A DNA stretch of 64,000 nucleotides from Niastella populi (GCF_002078015.1 NZ_LWBP01000201.1:1-64000); one strand, 5' to 3'; shown: positions 26,764-36,546, numbered from the stretch's first letter. Notes: a model not told the origin generated them from the letters alone. Translations and numbers: made by a program.

Positions 26764-26982
26764 CGTACGCCTGCAGTAATTTTGGAAAAGGTGATTATCA
26801 GCGCGTAGCAATACAATCGTTTCAATAGATGAAAGTTACAAGTTACAAGTTGCAGGATACAGGGAATACCTCCCTGAAACCTGGAACCTGCAACCTGCAA
26901 CCATTCATAATACCTGTTTTTCAGGGCAAGTGTACACAGATATTTAAACCCGCCGAAACGAATATGGAATTTTATTTACGCA

Positions 26983-27000
26983 AACGTTACCGGCAACGAT
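26983..27000. promoter_or_regulatory. Candidate LacI-type operator upstream of GH28
   Basis: AACGTTACCGGCAACGAT, a near-palindrome with a CCGG core, matching the palindrome ATCGTTCCCGGCAACGAT at 53504-53521 in front of the second SusC gene and the LacI gene (two differences). LacI-family operators usually have such a central CG-containing palindrome. Confidence 0.4.
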
Positions 27001-27301
27001 AACATACGGGTTGAAAATAAAATGCTGGCAATCAGCGTAAAATTACCCAGAACCATACCCCTTTACGCGACTGCCAGCAAGAAGATTGGAAGAGCTTGTG
27101 GTTTGTAGTTCATAGTTTGTGGTTGTTCCCCATGTTGAACTTCACCTTAAATCCTTTGACCTCAGCACCTGAGAACGGGCAGGTTCTCCCAAAACTGCCG
27201 GTTTCTACAGGCCCCTGAAAGGTCAATACTATGCAAACCACACATCCCGTTTTGTTCTATACCTGTTAAATAACCGGTAACCGGTACCTGGTAACCAGTT
27301 C

Positions 27302-28996
27302 CTATTGGTATCCTTCATTTTGAGTGAACTCGCTTTTATTGGTAACCGCATCTATCTGGATCTGCGGAATGGGCCTTACCGTATGGAAAGGTTTTATAAA
27401 TGCTGCCGCATCGGGATTCATTTTATTGATGCGGTCGATCAATTTATTGGTTCGCTTCAGATCGAACCAGCGCAATTGTTCGCCGGCAAGTTCTCTTGCC
27501 CGCTCATCGAGTATAAAATCGAGGGTTATATCCGATGCCGACACCTGCATCGCCGCTTCCTGGCCTGGAATAGCGGCCCGCGTACGGATCTTGTTAAGAT
27601 AAGTAGCTGCCGGTCCCGGATTACCCAGTTTGAACGCTGCTTCAGCAGCTATCAGGTACATTTCGGCCAAACGAATTACAAAAACATCCCTGGCGCTTTG
27701 GGCTTCGCCCTGCACTGCACGTGTAGAATCCTTGAATTTCTTCAACGACACATAAAATTTCTTTCTCTCGTCTGTACCGCCGTTTGAGGTATAAACCCGG
27801 GGCATATCGTACGTCGTATATGGCTTTGCATTCATTTCGGCAACGTTCTGCGTGTCTTTGGCGCAATACGCTACGGTATCGCCTATTTTAAAAGTTGAAG
27901 TAAGGCCGGGGTTGAACAGGTTGCCTTTCTGCGTACCGGCTTTATTGCAATACCATACGGTTTGAAAAGACGACCGGTAGCGGGAATCGATCTTATCGTT
28001 GAACAGATCGAGTAGCGCCTTGGTTGGCATATAGCGGTTGAATGGCCGGCCATTGTTCACATCCCTGAACAGGATGTTTGAGTTTATCTGGTCATATACC
28101 ATCAGGAACAGCAAATGCCCGCTGTTTGAACCGCGGGGATGCCCGTAAGGATAGGCTGATGTGCGAAGGTCGTTGTAAGTAAGGTTAGTGCTGTAATCGA
28201 CGGCCCATATCACTTCCTTATTCTTCAGATTGCCCATATTCCACAGGTCGCCATAGTTCGGAACCAGTTGATAACCGTAGCTGGTAGTGTTGATCACTTC
28301 ATTTGCCATGTCCATTGCCTGTTGGTTCATACCCCGGGTCAGGTACATCCGGGCCAGGAAGGCTTTGGCCACAGGTATGGTGGCACGGCCATATTCTGCG
28401 GAAGTGGCCGGCAGGTTTTTCACAGCATAATCGAGGTCTTCGAAGATCTGTTTGTAAAAAGTTTCAACCGGTGTTTTATTGGCGCTTGTAACCGCCCCTG
28501 CATTGGGCTCTGTTGTAAAATGCACTCCGCCCCACACTTCTACGATATGCCAGTTATAAAAAGCCCGTAAATAGCGTAGTTCGGCTTCACGGGCGGTTTT
28601 CTGCTGTGCGGTATAATCCGTTACTTTGGCTATGCCGGCGATACCGGTATTGCACAGGTTTACGGCAGCGTAAAAATTGGTCCAGATAAGCGACAATGCA
28701 GCCAGGTTCCCCTGCAGGTCTTTATAAGTTGACAGGGCAGGGTATACATCGCCGGTACCGCCGGTCCAGATATCTGTACCCATTTCCGAGATCTGGTAAC
28801 CTTCTTCCTTTCCGTACCAGAAACGGGTGTAGGTATAGGCGGCATTTACCAGCGTTTCAAAGCCTTTGGCTGTAGTATATGCAGTAGAAGAGGTAATGCC
28901 GGATGGGTTATACTCCTCTAATTTTTTATCACATGAGGCGCTTATGACTGCCCCTGTCAGCAGCACAAGCAAGATCTTATTTATATTGTTTCTCAT
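27302..28996 (-). CDS. SusD/RagB-family glycan-binding lipoprotein (pair 1)
   Basis: A 564-residue outer-surface lipoprotein: the signal peptide ends ISASC (Cys22). SusD-type TPR-like helices are seen (AELRYLRAFYNWHIVEVWGGVHF near 140, AKAFLARMYLTRG near 212), and the C-terminal FILDERARELAGEQLRWFDLKRT (near 490) is the usual RagB signature. It closes the SusC barrel and binds pectin-derived oligomers (substrate inferred from the locus). It follows its SusC by 58 bases. Confidence 0.94.
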   Translation of the reverse strand: MRNNINKILLVLLTGAVISASCDKKLEEYNPSGITSSTAYTTAKGFETLVNAAYTYTRFWYGKEEGYQISEMGTDIWTGGTGDVYPALSTYKDLQGNLAALSLIWTNFYAAVNLCNTGIAGIAKVTDYTAQQKTAREAELRYLRAFYNWHIVEVWGGVHFTTEPNAGAVTSANKTPVETFYKQIFEDLDYAVKNLPATSAEYGRATIPVAKAFLARMYLTRGMNQQAMDMANEVINTTSYGYQLVPNYGDLWNMGNLKNKEVIWAVDYSTNLTYNDLRTSAYPYGHPRGSNSGHLLFLMVYDQINSNILFRDVNNGRPFNRYMPTKALLDLFNDKIDSRYRSSFQTVWYCNKAGTQKGNLFNPGLTSTFKIGDTVAYCAKDTQNVAEMNAKPYTTYDMPRVYTSNGGTDERKKFYVSLKKFKDSTRAVQGEAQSARDVFVIRLAEMYLIAAEAAFKLGNPGPAATYLNKIRTRAAIPGQEAAMQVSASDITLDFILDERARELAGEQLRWFDLKRTNKLIDRINKMNPDAAAFIKPFHTVRPIPQIQIDAVTNKSEFTQNEGYQ

Positions 28997-29054
28997 TTCA
29001 AAGCGATTGATTCAATTAAGAGATCTATATAAAAGGGCGCAATGCCCGGTGCTG

Positions 29055-32000
29055 TTAAAATTCAAGATTCAGGCCGGTAACAATTAATTTATTCAATGGC
29101 CGGTCTAATGAACCTTCCCCTTCGGGGTCATAATCGTCTATTTTAGAGAATGTGAAATAGTTCCTGGCGCTTACATACCAGCGCAAGCTGCCCACCCCAA
29201 ACTTTTGGGTAAGCGTTTTGGGCAGCGTATATCCGAGGGTGATATTCCTGATCTTCACAAACGAGCCGTCTTTATAACCCAGTGTAGTACCACCGTACAT
29301 TTGGGTGCGCGATGTTTTAGAGGTTGGCCGTGGATAATCGTTGCTGGGGTTCTCCGGCGTCCAGTAATTCACATTGGCGCCGTTCTCAATGCCGTTGATC
29401 TCATATTTGGCAGCATAATCGGAATTGATGGTTTGGCCCATTCTTGCAAACACATACACGTTCACATCGAAATTCTTAAAGGTAAAGTCGTTGCTGAAAC
29501 CAACACTGTAATCCGGAACGGCAACACCTACTACCCGGCGGTCGTCGTTAGCCGTTATTTGTTTATCATCGTTCAGGTCTTTCAGCCTGATATCGCCGGG
29601 TACTCTTCCATACACTGCTGCCTGGCCCGAATCGGCGGTTTGCCAGATGCCCTGTTTTTCATAATCATAAAACACTTTGGTAGGAGAACCTATTATCCAT
29701 CCGTTGGCAATGTCGTTTTGTTTACCAACCAGCTCAACAATGCGTTCTTTATTGCGTGTATAGGTGATATTGCTCGCCCACGAAAAATTGTTCGATTTAA
29801 TATTTATAGTGCGCAGCGCGATCTCAAAACCCCTGTTGCGGGTTTTGCCCACGTTCTGCACTACTTTCTGGTAGCCTGAAGTTGGCGGCAATACCCGGGG
29901 CAAAAGCAGGTCGCGCGTTCTGGAATCATAGAAATCCACGCTACCCGTAATGCGGTTTTGCAATATTCCGAAATCGAGCCCGATGTTGCTGGTAGCGGTA
30001 AGCTCCCATTTCAGATCGGGATTACCCGTTTGCGGATCGAGACCATAAGAGATCGCCGACTGATCGTTCCATGAGAAGGGGATCAGTATCAGACCGCTCT
30101 GCGTTGAATAGGCTTTTACCGCAGCGTTACCGGCAACGCCATAGCTAAGCCGCAGTTTCAGATCGCTGAATGTAGACTGGCCTGCCATAAAATTCTCGTC
30201 AATCGCGCGCCAGGCAAAAGCTGCCGAGGGAAAGAAAGACCAGCGGTTTTGTTTCGATAACTGGGAGGCGCCATCTGCACGGCCCGTAAGCGTAACAAGG
30301 TACTTACCCTGGTAACTATAGTTCAGCCTGAAAGCACCCGACATCAGGTTACTGCCCACATAATTACTCCAGATACTAACGTTTGATGGATTACTGATCA
30401 ACGCATACCACGACTGGCCGGGTAAAAGCTGCCCGGTACCGGTAGCGTATGAACTATCCTGTTTGTTGGAAAGATAACTGGTCACCAGCATTACATCGAG
30501 ATTGTGCTCGCTTATTTTCTTTTGCCAGGTAACAATGTTCTCCCAAAGGATATCAACCTGGGTGGTATTGTTCACCCGCGACATAGAGCCCGTAGCCAGG
30601 TATCTGTCGATACTGTTCTCGTGACTGAACTGCCCGTTGCGGGAACTGCTGTTGGTTATACCGAGATTACTGCGCAGGGTAAGATCCTTCAGGGGTTTCC
30701 ACTCGGCATATGCTGATGATAAAATACGGGTGGTGTTGAACTGGTTAATATAATTGCCCGGCACATCATTCTGCAGCGGGTTGGCCTGTGCGCCGCTTCC
30801 CGGGTTCTTCGACAAAGTACCATCGTCATTGTATGGAGTATAGTACGGGAATACTTTCATGGCGGATGTCAATACATTGTCGGCCCGCCGGTTCTCATCA
30901 TAGTAGGTGACCTGGCTTTGCAACCCAACTTTTAAGGTGCTGACAATGGTTTGATCGATATTCAACCGGAAAGTATACCGGCCAGACTTGTCGTTCTTCA
31001 GCAAGCCTTTCTCTTTGAAATAATCAAACGAAAAGAACACTTTGGTTTTTTCGGAACCGGCAGCCACGTTCACGCCATAATCCTGTTGCGAACCATCATG
31101 CAGTATCGATCCGGGCCAGTCGATATTTACGCCATCCCTTACCGCCTGGTAAGCAGCGCCGAAAACGGTGGGATCATCGGCCGGCGAGCTCCAGGCTCCA
31201 CCGGTACGGGCCACCTGCCTTTTCAGATCGGCCAGCTGCTGTGTGTTCATGGGGCGGGGATAGCCGGTGAGTTTGGTAATACCATAATAGGCATTGGCGC
31301 CTACGCGCACCTTGCCGGCCTGGCCTCTTTTTGTAGTAATGATAATTACGCCGTTAGCGCCACGGGAACCATAAATAGCGGTAGAAGAAGCGTCTTTCAA
31401 CACTTCCATCGATTGTATGTCGTTGGGATTTATATCCTGGAAGTTCGAATACTGTATGCCATCCACTATAAACAATGGGTTGTTCTGGGCAAGCAGCGAG
31501 CGGTTACCACGTACGGTAATATTTACGTTTGAACCGGCGCCGCCGCTGGTGCGGGTGATATCAACTCCGGCTACCTTACCCTGCACACTTTCCATTACGT
31601 TACCTGCCGGCACTTTTTTTACTTCATCGCTTTTCAATGAAACAACGGAACCGGTAAGGTCTCTTTTCTTTACGGTGCCATAACCGATCACCACAATATT
31701 TTCGAGGCTCGATGCGGTAGATACAAGGGAAAGATTGATCTGTGTTTTGTCGCCTATTTTTATTTCCTGGCTTTCGTAGCCAACATAGGAAAATACAAGT
31801 ATATCATCGTCCTCCGCTGTAATGGTAAATACCCCCTGCTCATTTGTTGTGGTGGCCTTTGCTTTTCCCTTTATGGTCACCGTTACGCCTGAGAGGGGAC
31901 CTCCGTTTGGGTCAGTTATTTTACCGGTTACTTTTTTTTCGGCATTTTGCTTACGGGCATCTTCATTGATAACGATGAGCCCGTTGGACATGAACCGGTA

Positions 32001-32312
32001 AGTGAGTATGGTTTGAGAGAACAGATTGTCTAATGCCTGGCGAATGTCGACGTTTTCGAGGTTGATGGTCACTTTTTGCCTGATACCCGTTAACTGGTTG
32101 TTGTACAGGAAGCGGTAGTTTGTTTGCTTTTCAATATTGATAAGGATGCCGGCAATTTCGGCATTTTTGTACCGGAGGTTCAGCTTCTCCTGGCCGAATC
32201 CCCTGGCTGAAACCTGCAGCACACAAACAAGCAATAAGAAAGAAGTCATTTTCATAACAAGCAGCGCATTGGAAAGCAACGGGTTTTTTACACCCGTTAT
32301 AAAACTTTTCAT
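29055..32312 (-). CDS. SusC/RagA TonB-dependent transporter with STN domain (pair 1)
   Basis: A 1085-residue outer-membrane importer. After the signal peptide comes an STN domain (about 45-110: AGILINIEKQTNYRFLYNN, DIRQALDNLF), then a carboxypeptidase-like beta-sandwich (about 128-200), the TonB box/plug (IVVIGYGTVKKRDLTGSV near 205; ANGVIIITTKRG near 320) and a 22-strand barrel to the C-terminal Phe. The STN domain is the signalling domain that contacts a FecR anti-sigma, and a FecR/ECF pair lies directly upstream. It would import pectic oligosaccharides. Confidence 0.95.
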   Translation of the reverse strand: MKSFITGVKNPLLSNALLVMKMTSFLLLVCVLQVSARGFGQEKLNLRYKNAEIAGILINIEKQTNYRFLYNNQLTGIRQKVTINLENVDIRQALDNLFSQTILTYRFMSNGLIVINEDARKQNAEKKVTGKITDPNGGPLSGVTVTIKGKAKATTTNEQGVFTITAEDDDILVFSYVGYESQEIKIGDKTQINLSLVSTASSLENIVVIGYGTVKKRDLTGSVVSLKSDEVKKVPAGNVMESVQGKVAGVDITRTSGGAGSNVNITVRGNRSLLAQNNPLFIVDGIQYSNFQDINPNDIQSMEVLKDASSTAIYGSRGANGVIIITTKRGQAGKVRVGANAYYGITKLTGYPRPMNTQQLADLKRQVARTGGAWSSPADDPTVFGAAYQAVRDGVNIDWPGSILHDGSQQDYGVNVAAGSEKTKVFFSFDYFKEKGLLKNDKSGRYTFRLNIDQTIVSTLKVGLQSQVTYYDENRRADNVLTSAMKVFPYYTPYNDDGTLSKNPGSGAQANPLQNDVPGNYINQFNTTRILSSAYAEWKPLKDLTLRSNLGITNSSSRNGQFSHENSIDRYLATGSMSRVNNTTQVDILWENIVTWQKKISEHNLDVMLVTSYLSNKQDSSYATGTGQLLPGQSWYALISNPSNVSIWSNYVGSNLMSGAFRLNYSYQGKYLVTLTGRADGASQLSKQNRWSFFPSAAFAWRAIDENFMAGQSTFSDLKLRLSYGVAGNAAVKAYSTQSGLILIPFSWNDQSAISYGLDPQTGNPDLKWELTATSNIGLDFGILQNRITGSVDFYDSRTRDLLLPRVLPPTSGYQKVVQNVGKTRNRGFEIALRTINIKSNNFSWASNITYTRNKERIVELVGKQNDIANGWIIGSPTKVFYDYEKQGIWQTADSGQAAVYGRVPGDIRLKDLNDDKQITANDDRRVVGVAVPDYSVGFSNDFTFKNFDVNVYVFARMGQTINSDYAAKYEINGIENGANVNYWTPENPSNDYPRPTSKTSRTQMYGGTTLGYKDGSFVKIRNITLGYTLPKTLTQKFGVGSLRWYVSARNYFTFSKIDDYDPEGEGSLDRPLNKLIVTGLNLEF

Positions 32313-32408
32313 ACATTAGTATTATTATGGGTTAAGAAATCACTATCCCTTCCCGCCTGCCAGCGGGATCGAGAGAATAAAACACCGAAAATTTTAACCT
32401 GTAATTCG

Positions 32409-32440
32409 CGGAGAATGCGCCAACATTCTCCGTTTTTTTT
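32409..32440 (+). terminator. Plus-strand hairpin with T8 tract between fecR and susC
   Basis: Arms CGGAGAATG (32409-32417) and CATTCTCCG (32424-32432), six-base loop, then eight T (32433-32440). The T-tract is on the plus strand, opposite to all genes nearby. On the minus strand the hairpin follows an A-tract and has no T-tract, so it is not a good terminator for the fecR transcript. Confidence 0.7.
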
Positions 32441-32459
32441 GCTTACGTAGGATGCATAT

Positions 32460-33554
32460 TTATTTTATCGATTTTATAAACACCTCATTATTATTGATCG
32501 ATACTTCAAAAGGAACAGCTTCTTTCAATGCCATAAAAGCCTGTTCAACCGTTTCGTTTTGCAGGGAACCGTTAAATACCAGGTGCCGGGCGGCATCGTC
32601 TTCAAAGTAAACCCTGATATTATACCATCTTTCCAGTTTAAGGGCCAACTGCTCGAAATTGTCGCCACGAAATTCGAGCCGGTTAAATACCCAGGCTGTT
32701 TCAGGATGTTCGTTCTCTTTTACCGTGCTGTCGATCCTTATTATTTGCTGGTTTGTTTGAAAAGAAGCGGTGGAAGCCGGATTCTTCACTATACCTGCAT
32801 CTGCGCCGTTGGCAGGCAACACGATCTTTTCGTTGGGATGCAGATATACCGGCCCGCCGCTTTTATCGCCCTTGCGGGTGATTTGTACCAAACCCCTGAT
32901 AAGCGTAGTTTCAATGGTTTTTTCTTCGGGATACGACTTAACGTTAAAGGCCGTACCCAATACTTTTATATCTATGCTGCCGGCATGAACAATAAAAGGT
33001 TTCCGCTGCTGCGTGGCAGCCGAGGTTACATGCACCACATCGAAATAAGCTTCACCTTCCAGTGTAACTTCACGCACCGGGCCGTTGAAACTGGCATATA
33101 CGATGCGGGAGCCGGCATTCAACCAAACGGTTGAACCATCGGGCAGAATAGTTCTTGTTTTACTTCCTTTCGGTGCTACCACTTCATTGGCAGCAAGCGT
33201 ATTTTGTTTTTTCTTCCAGGCCGCAAACAACCAGGTTCCCACGCCTATGGCGGTTACAATGGCAGCCGCCCAATATATTTTCCGCCATTTTCCAATGCGA
33301 ATGACCTGGCCGCCTTCCTGCTTTACCGCAGTTTCGGCAGCCGCTAATTGCAGTATGCGGCTTACCTTGTCCTCAGCGGCGGGCTCTTCATGTACAGGCG
33401 TGTTCACAGACCATAACTGGTGCAGCATTTCATACTGCTGCATCAGTTCGGGATGCTGTTGTAATAAGATATTCAGTTCTTCTTTATCCTGTTCCGTAGC
33501 ATCTCCGCTCAAACTGCGAGACAACAAAAACCAGATTCTTTCGGGTGTTTCCAT
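32460..33554 (-). CDS. FecR-family anti-sigma factor
   Basis: A 364-residue inner-membrane protein. Residues 1-85 are cytoplasmic (FLLSRSLSGDATEQDKEEL) and would bind the sigma factor; one membrane helix (about 88-108, IYWAAAIVTAIGVGTWLFAA); then the periplasmic FecR domain (TILPDGSTVWLNAGS, LEGEAYFDV) and a C-terminal STN-like DUF4974 domain (LALKLERWYNIRVYFED). ATG 33554 is preferred to a TTG nine bases upstream. It relays ligand occupancy of SusC pair 1 to the ECF sigma factor. Confidence 0.93.
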   Translation of the reverse strand: METPERIWFLLSRSLSGDATEQDKEELNILLQQHPELMQQYEMLHQLWSVNTPVHEEPAAEDKVSRILQLAAAETAVKQEGGQVIRIGKWRKIYWAAAIVTAIGVGTWLFAAWKKKQNTLAANEVVAPKGSKTRTILPDGSTVWLNAGSRIVYASFNGPVREVTLEGEAYFDVVHVTSAATQQRKPFIVHAGSIDIKVLGTAFNVKSYPEEKTIETTLIRGLVQITRKGDKSGGPVYLHPNEKIVLPANGADAGIVKNPASTASFQTNQQIIRIDSTVKENEHPETAWVFNRLEFRGDNFEQLALKLERWYNIRVYFEDDAARHLVFNGSLQNETVEQAFMALKEAVPFEVSINNNEVFIKSIK

Positions 33555-33563
33555 TTGCGCCAA

Positions 33564-34045
33564 ATGCGTTTATGACTATATGGACAGGCGTTTTTGAAAA
33601 CACCATTAAAAGAAAATGAGATTTTTTAGAAAAAATATTGAATGACGAATTTCCAGGGAAGACAGGGGAATGTTGAATATCGAATATCCAATGTTGAATG
33701 TAGAAGGGAATACAGGAAATGAGAAATGAGGAATAAAAAATGAACAATGAGAAAGGGAATACAGAAAACAGAAGAATAACGAATGGTCATTGCAGCTGTA
33801 TTTTGTATTCGCTTGCAGCTTGCAGCTGTATTGCTTGAGGCTTGCAGCTTGAAACTTGAAGCTGTATTTTGTATTCGCTTGAAACTTGCAGCTGTATTTT
33901 GTATTCGCTTGCAGCTTGAAGCTTGAAGCTTGCAGCTGTATTTTGTATTCGCTTGCAGCTTGAGGCTTGCAGCTTGCAGCTGTATTTTGTATTCGCTTGC
34001 AGCTGTATTTACTTTAGGCTTTTAGCTTTCGGCCTTCGGCTGTAT
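33564..34045. repeat. Repeat-filled gap between sigma and anti-sigma genes
   Basis: About 33640-33775 is GAAATGAGAAATGAGG/GAATATCGAATATCC-type sequence. Positions 33786-34045 are imperfect copies of GCTTGCAGCTGTATTTTGTA (the opposite strand of the AAATACAGC family at 11138). The array runs into the sigma factor gene and codes its last residues. This unusual spacer separates two genes that are normally adjacent. Confidence 0.85.
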
Positions 34046-34598
34046 TTTGTATTCTGCTAACCTGCAACTCGGTGCAGATCTTTTTTATGGCAATGGCCAT
34101 TTGAACATCTACCGTATTGACGGAAATATTGAGAATTTCGGCTACTTCGCGGTGTTTGAGGCCGTCTTCACGCACCAGTTTGAAGATCATTTTACAGCGG
34201 GGTGGTAAATTATCAACTGCCTGTTGCATGCGTTTCATCATTTCGGCAGTTACCAGCAGGTTGTAAGGATCGGCAGCAATTTCGCCGGCTTCGATATCCA
34301 GGTCATCGAAGGGCGCCCTGATAAGTTCCGTTGCTTTTTGGGCAATGGCATTCAACGATCTGTTCTTGACAGCCACATATAAATATACAGTAAGGTTCTC
34401 GATTTCGTTTATGCGATGGCGGTTGCTCCACAATTTTACGAACACATCTTCTACAATTTCTTCAGCAGTTTCAGGCGAGCGGGTGATTGCACGGGAGAAA
34501 TGGTGCAGCCGTTTGCTGAATAATTTGTATAGTTCTGCCAGGTATTGTTCATTTCCGGCATATATACCTTGCTGAATATGTGGCAGGCTAATGGTCAT
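34014..34598 (-). CDS. ECF sigma-70 factor
   Basis: A 194-residue sigma factor of the Bacteroidota SusC-linked ECF group. Region 2 is at about 25-90 (SPETAEEIVEDVFVKLW), region 4 at about 125-180 (LPPRCKMIFKLVREDGLKHREVAEILNIS..TVD). ATG 34598 gives the normal length; an in-frame TTG lies seven codons earlier. The last dozen residues (ending EGRKLKA) are coded by the downstream AAATACAGC-type repeat. With FecR and SusC pair 1 it forms a cell-surface signalling system that would switch on the pectin genes. Confidence 0.92.
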   Translation of the reverse strand: MTISLPHIQQGIYAGNEQYLAELYKLFSKRLHHFSRAITRSPETAEEIVEDVFVKLWSNRHRINEIENLTVYLYVAVKNRSLNAIAQKATELIRAPFDDLDIEAGEIAADPYNLLVTAEMMKRMQQAVDNLPPRCKMIFKLVREDGLKHREVAEILNISVNTVDVQMAIAIKKICTELQVSRIQNTAEGRKLKA

Positions 34599-34666
34599 AC
34601 ATTTTTCATAAGCAGTCAATCGCCGATAAATGTAGTCATTTTTTCCTTACTACGAAAGTGTACCAC

Positions 34667-34710
34667 TTACAAGTGTGCCATCCCTGCTTATTGGAATGGC
34701 ACACTTGTAA
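34667..34710. repeat. Perfect 15-bp hairpin after the GH43 gene
   Basis: Arms TTACAAGTGTGCCAT (34667-34681) and ATGGCACACTTGTAA (34696-34710), starting 3 bases after the GH43 stop. There is no T-tract. Core GTGTGCCA is shared with the hairpins at 16328 and 24941. Confidence 0.85.
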
Positions 34711-34712
34711 AT

Positions 34713-36317
34713 CTATTCAACTCTAAACCAATCGATATCGGCAAAACCGGCATCGTTGGTAACGGTGGTGCGCGTGCAAAACAAACCTACTTTGGCACCG
34801 ATCCATCTTCCCGGCAAAGCGGTGAACACATCGCCGGCAGGCGAAAATTGTTTTCCATCTTCACTATAGGAAAAACTACACTTTGCGCCGGCATTTACCT
34901 GCACCCTGAAATAAGCCGTTGCTCCGGAAATTTTACCTATCACTTTTTCCTGCTCCGGTTTGCCGGCCTCGGCACCATTACAGATCACGTACGAGAGATA
35001 CAATCCATCGTCTTTTTTCGTAAGCCCTACATATGCATAATCTGACCCCATTACGATCATTCCCACTTTTTCATTGGCCAGCCGCGGCTTGAAATCAAGC
35101 TTCGTTGTAACGGTAAATGTTTCGGCCGGAAATTTCTGCATCAGCACATTCGGCACAAACCATAAATTTTTTGCCGTATCTGACACCAGGCCTGAGAACA
35201 ACCGCAGGTAGCCGCTGCCCGGGAAGGCCCAGTAGGGTTTGGGGTTGGCCTGCCATTGCCACTGCAATCCCATGGTATGGCCATTGAACTCATCAGACTC
35301 CTGTGGCGTTTGCACCGGGTATGTTTTACCGACATTTGGTTTTTTATATTCCATTACCGGTTCGCCCTTTCCGTCGCCATCTTTATCAACCCCGATCACC
35401 GGCCAGTTATTCACCCATTTCATCGGTTGCAGGTGTACGATCCGTCCGTATGCATTCACATCCTGGAAGTGCAGGAACCAGTGCTCACCGGTTTTTGTAT
35501 CAACCCAGGCGCCCTGGTGCGGACCGTTAATGGCAGAACCGCCCTGGTCCATCACCACTTTTCTTTCATATGGGCCGTAAATATTCTTTGAGCGCAGCAC
35601 CAGTTGCCAGCCTGTGGATACCCCACCGGCGGGAGCGAAGATGTAATAATAACCATTTCGTTTATACAACTTGGGGCCTTCCAGCGTTGGGTCCTGATCG
35701 TGACCATCGAACACCATAGCGCCCCCATCGAGTACTTTTGTACCGGCAGCATCGAGTCGTTTAATTACTACAATACTTTTTATACCGGCGCGGCTGCCGG
35801 CATAGGCATGCACCAGGTACACTTTCCCGTCATCATCCCACAAGGGACAGGGGTCAATCAACCCTTTGCCGCCTTCCACCAGTATGGGATCGGTCCAGGG
35901 GCCATTGATGCTTTTTGACTTTACCACGTAGATGCCAAAATCCGGATCGGGGTAATAAATGTAAAATTCACCGTTGTGGTGCCTGATGGCCGGCGCCCAC
36001 ACACCCATGCCATGACGGGTCTGTGAAAAATGATCGTATGGCGGCTGGCGCTTCAGGGCATGGCCGATGATGGTCCAGTTAACCAGGTCTTTTGAATGAA
36101 GAATGGGCAGGCCCGGAATACCATCGAAACTGGATGCCACGAGGTAATAATCATCACCTACCCGGCACGCATCGGGATCGGAGTAATCGGCATAGAGCAC
36201 CGGGTTTTTATACGTCCCGTTCTTTTTGTCCGACACCCATACTTTTGAAACGTATGGTTGTTGGGCAACAGCACTTAAACTGATCAAAGAGAGACTTAGT
36301 AGAAATAAGTTTTTCAT
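34713..36317 (-). CDS. GH43 family glycosidase (arabinosidase/xylosidase-like)
   Basis: A 534-residue exported enzyme; the signal peptide MKNLFLLSLSLISLSAVAQQ decides the start at 36317. Residues about 25-330 form the five-bladed propeller of GH43 with the three acidic residues in YADYSDPDACRVGDDYY (Asp base), GLIDPCPLWDDDG (Asp) and PTLEGPKLYKRNGYYY (Glu acid). Residues about 345-534 form a beta-sandwich of the GH43 C-terminal (DUF1349-like) type. In a pectin locus it would remove arabinose or xylose side chains; exact specificity cannot be read. Confidence 0.9.
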   Translation of the reverse strand: MKNLFLLSLSLISLSAVAQQPYVSKVWVSDKKNGTYKNPVLYADYSDPDACRVGDDYYLVASSFDGIPGLPILHSKDLVNWTIIGHALKRQPPYDHFSQTRHGMGVWAPAIRHHNGEFYIYYPDPDFGIYVVKSKSINGPWTDPILVEGGKGLIDPCPLWDDDGKVYLVHAYAGSRAGIKSIVVIKRLDAAGTKVLDGGAMVFDGHDQDPTLEGPKLYKRNGYYYIFAPAGGVSTGWQLVLRSKNIYGPYERKVVMDQGGSAINGPHQGAWVDTKTGEHWFLHFQDVNAYGRIVHLQPMKWVNNWPVIGVDKDGDGKGEPVMEYKKPNVGKTYPVQTPQESDEFNGHTMGLQWQWQANPKPYWAFPGSGYLRLFSGLVSDTAKNLWFVPNVLMQKFPAETFTVTTKLDFKPRLANEKVGMIVMGSDYAYVGLTKKDDGLYLSYVICNGAEAGKPEQEKVIGKISGATAYFRVQVNAGAKCSFSYSEDGKQFSPAGDVFTALPGRWIGAKVGLFCTRTTVTNDAGFADIDWFRVE

Positions 36318-36546
36318 TACTATAAATGTTACTTTATCTTTTAGAACAGCTACAAGCGAATACGGCCTAAGGCTTAAAGCCGAAAGCAAATACAGAATAC
36401 AGCTGCACGCGCAAACAACAACCAGTGAAACCACCAGTCAACTTGTTAACCTGTCAACTCGTTAACCCGCCTCTCTTTATCAACTTTATCAACATTATCA
36501 ACTGTATCAACCTTATCAACTTCCCCTGTATCCCCTTTTTCATTCC
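36318..36546. repeat. Repeat-filled gap before the GH43 gene
   Basis: It contains AAAGCCGAAAGCAAATACAG words (36350-36416), CAACTTGTTAACCTGTCAAC words (36437-36470), a run of TTATCAACTTTATCAAC (36477-36525) and a TTTCATTCCTCATTTC stretch (36538-36555) that includes the stop codon of the esterase gene. Confidence 0.75.

Larger units (their letters stand above)
26683..27301. other. Long gap between SusD and GH28 genes with regulatory motifs
   Basis: No gene. From the GH28 start upward: an inverted repeat ACCGAT-N9-ATCGGT (26742-26762) overlapping the shared motif; a TTACAAGTTGCAGG-type repeat with hairpin-forming arms (26826-26905); a LacI-type candidate operator (26983-27000); a TTTGTAGTTCATAGTTTGTG-type run (about 27098-27125); and ACCGGTAACCGG words (27273-27300). 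It may hold a promoter that separates GH28 and later genes from the sus genes. Confidence 0.5.

Noticed and set aside
36318-36434. Longer start for the GH43 gene
   Set aside because: A clear signal peptide starts at 36317; the extension lies in repeat DNA.
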